A DNA stretch of 24,664 nucleotides from an uncultured Erysipelotrichaceae bacterium (GTDB lineage Bacteria; Bacillota_I; Bacilli_A; Erysipelotrichales; Erysipelotrichaceae). Below are positions 1-7,435 of the stretch, piece by piece. The position numbers were made by a program, and so were the translations under genes. The stretch is from contig CACZPD010000228.1 of NCBI GenBank assembly GCA_902782955.1, positions 1-24,664 of the forward strand, read 5' to 3'. The stretch's first letter is position 1, and every line of letters starts with the position of its first letter. Under the pieces are notes generated by a model. It was not told the DNA's origin. It worked only from the letters and a program-made list of their open reading frames with translations, and did not search any database.

Positions 1-245
1 CTTTCAGCAGCTTCATCCGCAGCTTCTTCTACGGCTTCCTTTGCCTCTTCAGCGTCTTCTTCAGCTGCCTGGATGAATTCGGGAATATCGAATTCTTCCT
101 CTTCTTCTGCTTCATCAGCCTTATCCAGGGCCTGGATACGCTTGCGCAGGTCTTCGACTGTCTTCTCTATGGAATCGATGGGTTCTTTTCCGTCTTCAAA
201 CGGCTGTTCTTCTTCAAGGATCTCTTTTTCATTATTTTCTGTCAT
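1..245 (-). CDS. Glu/Ala-rich acidic protein, 3' end outside window
   Basis: The reading frame opens at an ATG at 245 and is still open at base 1, so 81 codons are visible and the C-terminus is missing. The start follows a strong AGGAGGAGG ribosome binding site and lies one base after the TAA of the upstream DUF948 gene, so the two are almost certainly co-transcribed. The visible protein is hydrophilic and very acidic: an N-terminal MTENNEKEILEEEQ stretch, a short helical segment (roughly residues 25-42, with KTVEDLRKRIQALD), then runs of Glu followed by repeated E-E-A/K-E-A heptad-like sequence that should be helical or coiled coil. I see no membrane segment in the visible part. In Bacillus the gene after the DUF948 protein ytxG is ytxH. 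The position matches, but too little sequence is visible to claim homology. Product unknown. Confidence 0.8.
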   Translation of the reverse strand, partial: MTENNEKEILEEEQPFEDGKEPIDSIEKTVEDLRKRIQALDKADEAEEEEEFDIPEFIQAAEEDAEEAKEAVEEAADEAAE

Positions 246-246
246 A

Positions 247-612
247 TTATGCTTCCTCCTCCTTCACTTCCTCGCTCTTTCCGGCAATTTTGTCCTGTAC
301 AAAGCTCTTGATCTGGTCAACATTCTCTGACGCGAATTCCGCGGCTTTTCCCAAGGCTTCCGATGTCTTGCCATGCATGTTGTCCATGCTCTTGGAATAT
401 CTGACAACAGTGTCCAGAGGAGCCTGTACTTTTTCTATGCTCTTATCGACCAGCCGGAGTGTCGGATCGAGTTTTCTGACAGTATCCGTCAGGGAATCGA
501 TCAGCTTCCATACCTTCTTCAATAAAATACATAAAAAGATCAGAACTACTGCACCGATGATAGGCAGCAGCTGCCGGCATACATCCTGTAGTGCCAATAA
601 TAGAGCATCCAT
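247..612 (-). CDS. DUF948 / YtxG-like membrane-anchored protein
   Basis: A small protein of about 121 residues. One N-terminal hydrophobic segment (roughly residues 10-32, LLPIIGAVVLIFLCILLKKV) is followed by a long amphipathic helical region with regularly spaced hydrophobic residues (WKLIDSLTDTVRKLD, then VDKSIEKVQAPLDTVV). This is the layout of DUF948 proteins such as B. subtilis YtxG, whose gene also follows murC. No enzyme motif is visible; a structural or envelope-stress role is inferred from the family and neighbours. An upstream ATG at 618 is possible. I prefer 612 because the GGAG motif is only 3 bases from the first ATG and 9 from the second. It has its own promoter and a cre-like operator just upstream, and it is followed after one base by the next gene. 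Confidence 0.75.
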   Translation of the reverse strand: MDALLLALQDVCRQLLPIIGAVVLIFLCILLKKVWKLIDSLTDTVRKLDPTLRLVDKSIEKVQAPLDTVVRYSKSMDNMHGKTSEALGKAAEFASENVDQIKSFVQDKIAGKSEEVKEEEA

Positions 613-638
613 AAACATTTTCTCCTTCAGATAAGTTC

Positions 639-667
639 ATTGTAATTCAAAATGAAAACGTTTTCAA
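639..667 (-). promoter_or_regulatory. Promoter of the DUF948 operon
   Basis: On the minus strand a -35 box TTGAAA (662-667) and a -10 box TACAAT (639-644) are separated by exactly 17 bases; each matches the sigma-A consensus at 5 of 6 positions. Transcription would start near 632, just upstream of the GAAGGAG ribosome binding site. It lies immediately after the murC stop codon, so the downstream pair of genes can be expressed independently of murC. Confidence 0.6.
653..666. promoter_or_regulatory. cre-like CcpA operator
   Basis: TGAAAACGTTTTCA fits the Bacillota catabolite-responsive element consensus TGNAANCGNTTNCA at every fixed position and is a perfect palindrome. It overlaps the -35 box and spacer of the promoter at 639-667, a position typical of CcpA repression. 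A second, degenerate half match lies in the other arm of the surrounding inverted repeat (674-687). Function is inferred from the motif alone. Confidence 0.5.
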
Positions 668-684
668 TACTATTGAAAACGTTT
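656..684. repeat. 29-bp inverted repeat at the murC 3' end
   Basis: Two perfect 14-base arms (656-669 and 671-684) surround one central base. The repeat covers the last codons and TAG stop of murC. In minus-strand RNA it would form a long AU-rich hairpin followed by a broken U-run (UUUUC AUUUU), so it could terminate murC transcription weakly. It also contains the -35 box and cre match of the next operon. Confidence 0.7.
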
Positions 685-1974
685 AACCAGTTCTGCCAGT
701 CCGTAGATATCCTTGCTCGACATGAACAGGAATACCGCCGGAGATTCCTTTGCGAGAAGTGCCGCGCCGGCCTCATCTTCGCTCAGTACCTTACTGCCCG
801 GAAGCTTCTTCTGCAGATATGTAATATCGATGTCCGTACCGTCCTGCTTATCATCTATACTCGTGAAATCGCAGAGATAGATCTCGTCCGCCTTTGACAG
901 CTGGGCGGCGAAATCATCCGCGAAATACAGTACGCGGGAAGCCCTGTGCGGCTTGAAGATCGCCACGAGCTTTCTGCCCGGGAACCGCTTCCGCGCGGTA
1001 TCGATGGTCACGCCGACTTCGGTCGGATGGTGCGCATAATCATCGACATAGATGTTTTCGCCGACTTCCTCCACAACGAAGCGCCGCTTGACGCCGCGGA
1101 ATGCGGAGAGCCCCTTCTCGATCGTTTCCGCAGGTATGCCTTCCAGGATACCCACAGCGATCACCGCGAGCGAATTCAGCAGGAGGTGATGACCGACAAA
1201 CGGCAGCGAGAAGTGTCCCATATCCTTTCCTTCGAACAGTACATCGAAGTCCATGCCGTCGGAACGCTCATCAATGTTCACCGCCCGGAAGTCATCGTTT
1301 TCCTTTTCTCCGTACCAGTATACTTTCTGATCGATCTTCAGCTTGCGCGCTTCCGCATCTTCGCCCCAGATGATCAGGGCGCCGGTGACGTTTTCCGCAA
1401 ACTGTTCGTAGGCAAGGCGGTAATCCGCATCATCTTTGAAGTAGTCAACGTGGTCGATATCGACATTGGTCACGATCGCGTATTTGGGATGATATGCCAG
1501 GAAATGACGGCGGAATTCATCAGATTCCAGACAGAAGTATTTCGCATCCTTCGTCAGATGCCCTGTCCCGTCCCCGATCAGGTAACCGGTCTCGGCATAT
1601 GCGGCCATCATGCTGGCAGCCATGCCTGTCGTGGTGGTCTTGCCGTGGCTTCCTGCGATGCTGATCAGTTCATAATCCTTCAGGAATCTGCCTAAAAATT
1701 CGTGGTATCTTTCGCACACGCAGGTAGGATTGCTGCGGGCTGCGATCACTTCCGGAAAATCTTCCAGAAATGCGTTTCCTATGATCACGTGCATGTGATC
1801 TTTAATATTGGCTGTGTCAAAGGAAAAAACCGGTATGCCGCGCTCTTTCAAAACATCTTCCGTAAAGAAGTGTTTTTCCAGATCACTGCCGCTTACCGCA
1901 TAGCCGAGATCACTCAGCATGCAGGCAAGGGAGGCCATGCCGGTTCCTTTTATGCCAATGAAGTAATACTCCAT
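670..1974 (-). CDS. murC: UDP-N-acetylmuramate--L-alanine ligase
   Basis: ATP-dependent cytoplasmic Mur ligase that adds the first L-alanine to UDP-N-acetylmuramic acid in peptidoglycan synthesis. Numbering from an upstream ATG at 1980, the N-terminal nucleotide-binding fold carries GIKGTGM (9-15), the ATP P-loop is GSHGKTTTT (110-118), the Mur ligase central motif is TNVDIDHVD (171-179) and the C-terminal region has DDYAHHPTE (313-321), all MurC hallmarks. I chose the start at 1974 (434 residues) because AAAGGA lies about 6 bases before it but directly abuts the ATG at 1980, and because the Rossmann motif then starts at the family's usual distance. Length is normal for the family. It lies 8-14 bases after the acidic VISP-motif protein gene, so the two are probably one operon. 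It ends inside a long inverted repeat. Confidence 0.95.
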   Translation of the reverse strand: MEYYFIGIKGTGMASLACMLSDLGYAVSGSDLEKHFFTEDVLKERGIPVFSFDTANIKDHMHVIIGNAFLEDFPEVIAARSNPTCVCERYHEFLGRFLKDYELISIAGSHGKTTTTGMAASMMAAYAETGYLIGDGTGHLTKDAKYFCLESDEFRRHFLAYHPKYAIVTNVDIDHVDYFKDDADYRLAYEQFAENVTGALIIWGEDAEARKLKIDQKVYWYGEKENDDFRAVNIDERSDGMDFDVLFEGKDMGHFSLPFVGHHLLLNSLAVIAVGILEGIPAETIEKGLSAFRGVKRRFVVEEVGENIYVDDYAHHPTEVGVTIDTARKRFPGRKLVAIFKPHRASRVLYFADDFAAQLSKADEIYLCDFTSIDDKQDGTDIDITYLQKKLPGSKVLSEDEAGAALLAKESPAVFLFMSSKDIYGLAELVKRFQ

Positions 1975-1988
1975 TCTCATTCCTTTCG

Positions 1989-2876
1989 TTATTCGTCGTC
2001 AGAGAATACACCAAGCTCCGGTTTTGTGATGACGACGGTTTCTTCCTCATCGGATTCCGGTTCATCCGGGAATGTCAGATCCGGGAAGATCGGTACATCG
2101 TCTTCTTCGGAACTGTCCAGGGAACCGTATTCTTCCGCGAATTCCTCATCACGGACTTTCAGGATATCGTCCAGGGAGAATTCAGGGATCTCGTCCTCTG
2201 CTTCCGTTACTTCACTTGTCAGCGTCATGGATTCGAGGATGTTTCCGGACTGGACATTGTCCTGGATCAGGGACGGGCTGTTGTCCGCGTCAGTTCCGTA
2301 CATCGGGGAAATGACCGGGGAAACAAATCCGCTCTTCTTATCTTTCTTTTCCTTGCTCATCGTCTTTGTCGTTGTTGTCTTCAGAGCCTGGAGGTCCTTT
2401 TCATCTACGCCGAAGATCGGGCTGATGACCGGGTTGAAAATATAAGACGGTTTCCTGTCTTCGTCCTGTGTTCTCTTTCTTTCCGGTCTTTCCGGTTTTG
2501 CCGGTCTGATATTCTTCTGCGGACGTTTTTTCGGTGCCGGAGAATCATCTGCTTTGATTCCGATAGACGGCTTCGGTTCTTCCGCTTTCTGTTCACGGAA
2601 AACGGATTCCGTTCTCGGCTTCGGTCTCGGAGAATCCTGGATCGTCGGCATCGGCTGTGTTACATCGATCCTCTGCATGGTCGTTCTTTCTTCCTTGACG
2701 GCCGGCTTCGGGAGTTCAACCTTCTCTGCAGGACGTGCATCCTCAACGACCGGCGGCTTGACTTCTGCCGGTTTCGGTGTTTCCGGTTCCTTTACTGCAG
2801 GAGCTGCCGGTTTTTCTTCGACTTTATCCAGATCGTCTTCTTCTTCGAATAATAAGCTCTGTAATTTCTTCAGCAT
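1989..2876 (-). CDS. Acidic, low-complexity protein with two VISP motifs
   Basis: A 295-residue protein of unknown function. It starts with a short amphipathic helix (MLKKLQSLLFEEEDD), continues with a long Pro/Lys/Glu/Ala-rich disordered stretch (about 15-140), then has two copies of a conserved-looking motif, YIFNPVISPIFG (145-156) and GFVSPVISPMYG (183-194). It ends in a very acidic tail with a possible helix SLDDILKVRDEEF around 234-246. No membrane segment, signal peptide or catalytic motif is visible. The start has an AGGTGG ribosome binding site 4 bases upstream. It directly precedes murC, which suggests a link to cell-wall synthesis or division, but this is inference from position. 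The repeated short motif in a disordered protein looks like a docking motif for another protein. Confidence 0.8.
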   Translation of the reverse strand: MLKKLQSLLFEEEDDLDKVEEKPAAPAVKEPETPKPAEVKPPVVEDARPAEKVELPKPAVKEERTTMQRIDVTQPMPTIQDSPRPKPRTESVFREQKAEEPKPSIGIKADDSPAPKKRPQKNIRPAKPERPERKRTQDEDRKPSYIFNPVISPIFGVDEKDLQALKTTTTKTMSKEKKDKKSGFVSPVISPMYGTDADNSPSLIQDNVQSGNILESMTLTSEVTEAEDEIPEFSLDDILKVRDEEFAEEYGSLDSSEEDDVPIFPDLTFPDEPESDEEETVVITKPELGVFSDDE

Positions 2877-2908
2877 AATTCCACCTCTCTATAACATACG
2901 CAAAGCAT

Positions 2909-2937
2909 ATTATATTTTCTTCTTACCAAAAGTAATC
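2909..2937 (-). promoter_or_regulatory. Possible promoter for the VISP-motif protein and murC
   Basis: On the minus strand there is a perfect -10 box TATAAT (2909-2914) in the 95-base gap after the lipoprotein gene. The hexamer 17 bases upstream (GATTAC, 2932-2937) is a poor -35 match. The AT-rich gap also holds a small GCATA/TATGC hairpin near 2943-2954. Only the -10 box is convincing. Confidence 0.35.
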
Positions 2938-2971
2938 ATAGCATAAATATGCACTGATTTGCGATTTTTTA

Positions 2972-3706
2972 CTATTCTTCTGCCTCATCGGTATCGATCT
3001 TCGAATGATAGTTTGCCTTTTCCTCATCCGTGATCTGTTCACCCGCCACATTGACGTTGTCATCGATGAACAATTCCTCGATCAGCCCGTTCTCCGGGGC
3101 GATATGTTCAAACAGTTCGATCTTCTTGCTTTCGTAGGTAATATTCTCTTTCGTGCTGTACGCAGCCGCGACGGATTTCTTTTCGATCTCCATCGTGCGG
3201 GCGATCTTCATCATCTCCGCTGCCAGATAAGGCACAGTGTACTCATCACTGACCGCGTAAAAGGAGAAGTACGGGGTATCGAACTGTGTCCAGTAATGTT
3301 TGTCAAACCGGTATACGCGGACAGTGTACGCTGTTTCACTGTCGTCTGCTGCCGCATAGGTCCCTGTTTTCTCAATGACCGGTTCATAGGCGGAAAGGAT
3401 ATCCTTTTCCGCTTTTGCCTTCTCATAATACATTTCATTGATCACCGCCGGCACATTCAGAGTCAGCGTAAACGGATTCCCGTTCAGGACGAATGTATTG
3501 CTTGTCCGGGTGGATTCCAGCCTGCCGATGGACGGTTCAATATAAAAGGCATAGAACGGCTTCATATGGTTGGCCGGCATCGGTTCCAGCGCCTGCGCGG
3601 CATCGACTTTCTCATTCAGTTTTTCATTCAGGTCGAACGCGGACGGATCCCCGCATCCGAGCAGGAACGCGCCGAGGAGGACCGCGATGTATTTACGTTT
3701 TAACAT
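2972..3706 (-). CDS. Uncharacterised lipoprotein
   Basis: A 244-residue protein that begins with a lipoprotein signal peptide: MLKRKY, a hydrophobic core IAVLLGAFLL, and a lipobox LLGC with the acylated Cys at residue 18. The mature part is soluble, mixed charge and Tyr-rich, with an acidic C-terminus (TDEAEE). I recognise no domain. The start was chosen because it gives a complete signal peptide. The frame stays open further upstream to 3835, but that would overlap the end of trmB and bury the signal peptide. The ATG lies 4 bases after the trmB stop, so the gene is probably translated from the trmB transcript. No good Shine-Dalgarno motif is visible, which suggests translational coupling. 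Expected to be tethered to the outer face of the membrane. Confidence 0.8.
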   Translation of the reverse strand: MLKRKYIAVLLGAFLLGCGDPSAFDLNEKLNEKVDAAQALEPMPANHMKPFYAFYIEPSIGRLESTRTSNTFVLNGNPFTLTLNVPAVINEMYYEKAKAEKDILSAYEPVIEKTGTYAAADDSETAYTVRVYRFDKHYWTQFDTPYFSFYAVSDEYTVPYLAAEMMKIARTMEIEKKSVAAAYSTKENITYESKKIELFEHIAPENGLIEELFIDDNVNVAGEQITDEEKANYHSKIDTDEAEE

Positions 3707-3710
3707 GACA

Positions 3711-4370
3711 CTATTGTAGCACACACTCTTTTTGTCTGACAGCGCATAAACGGTAGATCGGTTTTCCTTCGTCGATAAACTTCTGTTCATATTCCGTAAC
3801 GGCATCCTCCGGATGTTCCTCACGCCGGTAGTCAACGGAGATCTCCGTCAGGGTAAAGCCGTTTTCCAGAAAACAGATCACACTGTACTCGAACAGTTTC
3901 TGGTTGTCCGTCTTCATTTCGATATGCCCGTTTTCCGCAAGCACGAGCCTGTAAAGCTCCAGGAAGCGGGAACTGCTGAGACGCCGTTTGTGGGTATATG
4001 TCTTTGGCCAGGGATCGGAGAAATTCAGATGCAGGACATCGATCTCCCCCACCGCAAACCATTCGCCGAGGCGTTCGGCATTTCCACTGATCATGCGGTG
4101 ATTCTCACGCGGCAGTTCATTGTCGATTACCTTGCGGGCTGCGACCGCAGCTGCGCTGTGATCCTTCTCAACACCGACCCAGCCGGCTTCCGGGTACATC
4201 TCAGCCATTTTGATCAGATAGCCGCCCTTCCCCATGCCGAGTTCGACATGAAGCTCTTCCGTATGAAATAAGTCATGCCATTTTCCCTTATACGCGGAAG
4301 GATCATCAAATATATAATCCCGGTGTTCCTCCAGGAACGGATCTGCCCATTTTTTCTTTCGCATTCTCAT
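3711..4370 (-). CDS. trmB: tRNA (guanine-46-N7)-methyltransferase
   Basis: SAM-dependent methyltransferase that makes m7G46 in the variable loop of tRNAs. The protein has the SAM-binding motif ELGMGKG (residues 43-49 from this start) and the family signature LNFSDPWPK (about 115-123), followed by the basic KRR segment. C-terminal residues SVDYRREE and TEYEQKF also fit the family. The start at 4370 has AGGTGAT six bases upstream; an in-frame GTG at 4379 is less likely because it falls inside that ribosome binding site. The 219-residue length is typical. The gene starts only 17 bases after a strong terminator behind pnp, so its expression must come from readthrough or from a promoter inside pnp. 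A TrmB-MurC-YtxG neighbourhood is also known in Bacillus. Confidence 0.95.
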   Translation of the reverse strand: MRMRKKKWADPFLEEHRDYIFDDPSAYKGKWHDLFHTEELHVELGMGKGGYLIKMAEMYPEAGWVGVEKDHSAAAVAARKVIDNELPRENHRMISGNAERLGEWFAVGEIDVLHLNFSDPWPKTYTHKRRLSSSRFLELYRLVLAENGHIEMKTDNQKLFEYSVICFLENGFTLTEISVDYRREEHPEDAVTEYEQKFIDEGKPIYRLCAVRQKECVLQ

Positions 4371-4387
4371 ATTGATCACCTGTTTTC

Positions 4388-4411
4388 AAAAAAGAAGGCA
4401 TATGCCTTCTT
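4388..4411 (-). terminator. Intrinsic terminator after pnp
   Basis: A perfect inverted repeat AAGAAGGC-ATAT-GCCTTCTT (4392-4411) is followed on the minus strand by a run of six T (plus-strand A at 4388-4393). It begins 7 bases after the pnp stop codon and ends 17 bases before the trmB start. Confidence 0.85.
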
Positions 4412-4417
4412 CTGTAC

Positions 4418-6619
4418 TTAGTTCTTCTTGCGGAAGACTCTCTTTTCAACATTTCCGGAATCTTTCTTCTCGGAATTGTTTCTGCGGCCGCCCTTCTTCG
4501 GTTCAACGTATCCTTCCGGTTTTTCGAGGCATTCTTTCGCGGATACTTTGACCTTGCCGGCATCATCGATGGAGATGACCTTGACCTTGACGATGTCGCC
4601 TACATGCAGGGCATCGTGGATGTTCTCAACACGTTCCCATGCCAGCTGGCTGACATGCAGGAGGGCATCGGTTCCTTCGAACAGCGTTACGAAGGCAAAA
4701 CTGTCGCGTACTTCGGATACTTTCGCATCGTAGATATCGCCGACTTTCGCTTCGCGGATCAGCTCTTCGATCATGGCCTTGGCCTTGTTGATCATTTCGC
4801 GGTCGGTATGGTAGATGATGCATAAGCCGTCATCATCGATATCGATCTTGACATTGCCGCATTCTTCGATGATCTTGTCGATCTGTTCGCCGCCTTTGCC
4901 GATGACGATGCGGATCTTGTCTACCGGGATCATCAGCTTGTCGAGCTTCGGCGCGTACTTGCTGACTTCCGGACGCGGTTCGCTGATGACTGCTTCCATG
5001 TTGTCCAGGATCTGCATTCTGCCCTTATGAGCCTGGGCAAGTGCTTCACGCAGGATCTCCTGGGAGATGCCTGTTACCTTGATATCCATCTGCAGGGCTG
5101 TGATACCGTCTCTTGTACCGGCAACCTTGAAATCCATATCGCCGTAGTGGTCTTCCATACCCTGGATATCCGTGAGGATGGAGTATGTATCACCGACTGT
5201 GATCAGACCCATCGCAACACCGGCGACCATAGCCTTGATCGGGACACCGGCTGCCATCAGGGACATTGTGCCGGCACAGATACTTGCCTGTGAACTGGAA
5301 CCGTTGGATTCCAGGACTTCCGCGCTTGTACGGATCGCGTACGGGAATGTTTCCTTGTCAGGCATGACCTGCAGGAGGGCTCTTTCACCCAGCGCGCCGT
5401 GTCCGATCTCTCTTCTGCCCGGAGAGCCCATGCGGCCTACTTCACCGACGGAGAACGGCGGGAAGTTGTACTGGTGCATGAATCTCTTTTCTGTTTCCAG
5501 TGTCAGGTCATCGATGATCTGGGCATCGCTCAGCGCGCCGAGTGTCGTGATGGACATGACCTGTGTCTCACCGCGGGTGAACATGGCGGAGCCGTGTGCA
5601 CGCGGCAGGAGGTCGACCTGGCTGTCCAGCGGACGCAGTTCGTCGAGCGCTCTTCCGTCCGGTCTGATCTTTTCTTCGGAGATCAGTCTTCTGACTTCCG
5701 CTGCTTCGATTTCCGTGCAGTATTCCTTAGCCTGTTTTACGGCCTTTTCCCTGGCTGCGTCGTTTTCCCATTCGAGGGCAGCGACTGCTTCAGCCATCTC
5801 TTCGCTGATTGCGTCAATAGCGCCGTAGCGTTCCAGTTTCCCCTTGATGGAAACTGCTTCTTCGATCCTCTTCTTACCCTGTTCATCGATCAGGTTTTTG
5901 ATCTCAGGCGCGATCTCATAGAGAACGACTTCCATCTTTTCCTTTGCGCATGCCGCAATGACTTCTTCCTGGATCAGGCATAATTCCTTAATGGCATCAT
6001 GACCGATCTGCAGGGCCTTCAGCATATCTTCTTCCGATACTTCCTTCGCACCGGCTTCAACCATGTTGATGGCATCCTTTGTGCCGGCGACTGTCAGGTT
6101 CAGATCACCCTTTTCGCTCTGTTCAACTGTCGGGTTGATGATGTATTCACCGTCAACACGGCCGACCTGCACACCGGCAACCGGTCCGTTGAACGGGATA
6201 TCGGAAACGCATAATGCCAGCGAGGATCCGAACATCGCAGCCATTTCGCTGCTGCAGTCAGGATCGACGGAGAGTACGGTATTGACGACTTGTACCTCGT
6301 TGCGGAAACCTTCCGCGAACAGCGGACGGATCGGTCTGTCGATCAGTCTTGCGGTCAGTGTGGCATGTTCACTCGGTCTGCCTTCCCTTCTCAGGAAGCC
6401 GCCCGGGATCTTGCCTGCCGCATACATCTTTTCGTTATACAGGACTGTCAGCGGAAAGAAATCCGAATCCTTTGCCTGATGACTTGCGGTCGCAACGGAT
6501 AATACGACTGTATCTTCATAGCGGACCAGGATGGATCCGCCTGCCTGTTTTGCTATCTCACCATTTTCAACCGTGAGAGTTCTTCCGTGAAAATTCCAAC
6601 TTTTCTTATATTTTTCCAT
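4418..6619 (-). CDS. pnp: Polyribonucleotide nucleotidyltransferase (PNPase)
   Basis: Phosphorolytic 3'-to-5' exoribonuclease of mRNA turnover; active as a ring-shaped trimer in the cytoplasm. The 733-residue protein has the full domain order: first RNase PH-like domain (about 10-145), helical linker (about 240-315), second, catalytic RNase PH domain (about 320-550, with RPDGR, TRGETQ and the metal-binding GDMDFK at 493-498), KH domain with GKGG (574-577) and S1 domain (about 626-697, DALLHVSQ). A short basic tail (KKGGRRNN to RKKN) ends the protein. It starts with [10 protein letters not shown] after a modest AAAGAG ribosome binding site. The gene has its own promoter and terminator and is monocistronic or nearly so. 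In most bacteria pnp directly follows rpsO; here rpsO lies 11 kb upstream. Confidence 0.98.
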   Translation of the reverse strand: MEKYKKSWNFHGRTLTVENGEIAKQAGGSILVRYEDTVVLSVATASHQAKDSDFFPLTVLYNEKMYAAGKIPGGFLRREGRPSEHATLTARLIDRPIRPLFAEGFRNEVQVVNTVLSVDPDCSSEMAAMFGSSLALCVSDIPFNGPVAGVQVGRVDGEYIINPTVEQSEKGDLNLTVAGTKDAINMVEAGAKEVSEEDMLKALQIGHDAIKELCLIQEEVIAACAKEKMEVVLYEIAPEIKNLIDEQGKKRIEEAVSIKGKLERYGAIDAISEEMAEAVAALEWENDAAREKAVKQAKEYCTEIEAAEVRRLISEEKIRPDGRALDELRPLDSQVDLLPRAHGSAMFTRGETQVMSITTLGALSDAQIIDDLTLETEKRFMHQYNFPPFSVGEVGRMGSPGRREIGHGALGERALLQVMPDKETFPYAIRTSAEVLESNGSSSQASICAGTMSLMAAGVPIKAMVAGVAMGLITVGDTYSILTDIQGMEDHYGDMDFKVAGTRDGITALQMDIKVTGISQEILREALAQAHKGRMQILDNMEAVISEPRPEVSKYAPKLDKLMIPVDKIRIVIGKGGEQIDKIIEECGNVKIDIDDDGLCIIYHTDREMINKAKAMIEELIREAKVGDIYDAKVSEVRDSFAFVTLFEGTDALLHVSQLAWERVENIHDALHVGDIVKVKVISIDDAGKVKVSAKECLEKPEGYVEPKKGGRRNNSEKKDSGNVEKRVFRKKN

Positions 6620-6664
6620 CTTAACTAACTCTTTCTTCCTTCTGTCTTTAATTTCAACGTACCT

Positions 6665-6693
6665 ATTCTACCACAACATATTTTTTTTGCCAC
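6665..6693 (-). promoter_or_regulatory. Possible pnp promoter
   Basis: On the minus strand a -10 box TAGAAT (6665-6670, 5 of 6) lies 17 bases after GTGGCA (6688-6693, 4 of 6 to TTGACA), in an AT-rich stretch with an eight-A run in the spacer. It falls in the 120-base gap between the kdpE terminator and pnp, giving a leader of about 38 bases. Confidence 0.45.
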
Positions 6694-6721
6694 ATAAAGT
6701 ACTATATTTAAAACCTTATAT

Positions 6722-6748
6722 AAAAAGGCCTGACATAAGTCAGAGCCT
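6722..6748 (-). terminator. Terminator at the end of the trk-kdp operon
   Basis: On the minus strand AGGC-T-CTGAC, loop TTAT, GTCAG-GCCT and then TTTTT: a nine-pair stem with one bulged base and a five-T tail. It overlaps the TGA of kdpE (6740-6742) and closes the operon. Confidence 0.75.
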
Positions 6749-7435
6749 GATCATCTGATAACCGATCCCGACATGCGTCTGGATCAGGGCTTCCGCACTG
6801 GCTGAAGTCTTCAGTTTTTTCCGCAGCGCAGTCATGTAGACACGCAGGGAAACGATGTCCGTATCCACGGCTGTTCCCCAGATATGGTCGATGATATAGG
6901 AGTGCGTCAGGATCTTCCCCGCGTTTCTCGCCAGCAGGCAGAGGATCCTGTATTCGATCGGTGTCAGGTGGACATCCTTCCCGTCCATCTTCACGATGCC
7001 GGAAGTATAGTCGATCTGCAGACCGCCGTTTTCAAACATCGTATTCTCGGCTTCCGCGTTCTGGAAGTGTGCGGATCTGCGCTGGGCAACACGGATGCGC
7101 GCTAGCATCTCCTCCACGGAGAACGGCTTGGTCAGGTAATCATCCGCCCCGGCATCCAGGGCTGTGATCTTGTCATTGTCCTCATCCCGGGCACTGATCA
7201 CGATGATCGGGGTATTGCTCCAGGTACGGATGATGCGGATGACCTCCGAGCCGTCGATATCCGGAAGTCCCAGGTCCAGCAGGATCAGATCCGGCTTATG
7301 CGACGCGCAGAGGGAAACAGCGTCTTTCCCGCTCTGCGAAGTCAGATAGCTGTATTCATGGATCCGCAATGTCGTGGTGATCAGATTCTGGATCGACTTG
7401 TCGTCCTCCACCACCAGTATTTTAAAGTCCTTCAT
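6740..7435 (-). CDS. kdpE: KdpE-like OmpR-family response regulator
   Basis: DNA-binding partner of the sensor kinase encoded just upstream. The 231-residue protein has a receiver domain with the acidic pair D11-D12, phosphoacceptor D54 in LLDLGLPDIDG, S81 and K103 (TKPF), followed by an OmpR/PhoB winged-helix domain (about 130-228; LTPIEYRIL, HIWG, VSLRVYMTALRKKL). Assignment to KdpE rather than another OmpR-type regulator rests on overall resemblance and pairing with a KdpD kinase. The start overlaps the last 14 bases of kdpD and is preceded by GGAGAG. No kdpFABC pump genes are in the window, so the likely targets are the trk genes at the head of this operon, whose upstream region carries 11-bp-phased direct repeats. 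The gene ends in the operon terminator. Confidence 0.9.
   Translation of the reverse strand: MKDFKILVVEDDKSIQNLITTTLRIHEYSYLTSQSGKDAVSLCASHKPDLILLDLGLPDIDGSEVIRIIRTWSNTPIIVISARDEDNDKITALDAGADDYLTKPFSVEEMLARIRVAQRRSAHFQNAEAENTMFENGGLQIDYTSGIVKMDGKDVHLTPIEYRILCLLARNAGKILTHSYIIDHIWGTAVDTDIVSLRVYMTALRKKLKTSASAEALIQTHVGIGYQMIRL

Noticed and set aside
443..640. Minus-strand frame of 65 codons overlapping the DUF948 gene
   Set aside because: It is another frame of the same region; the DUF948 frame has the membrane segment, the family layout and the operon junction.
946..1695. Plus-strand frame of 249 codons
   Set aside because: Antisense to murC, without start signal or homology.
3707..3835. N-terminal extension of the lipoprotein to 3835
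   Set aside because: It overlaps the 3' end of trmB and would bury a complete signal peptide and lipobox.
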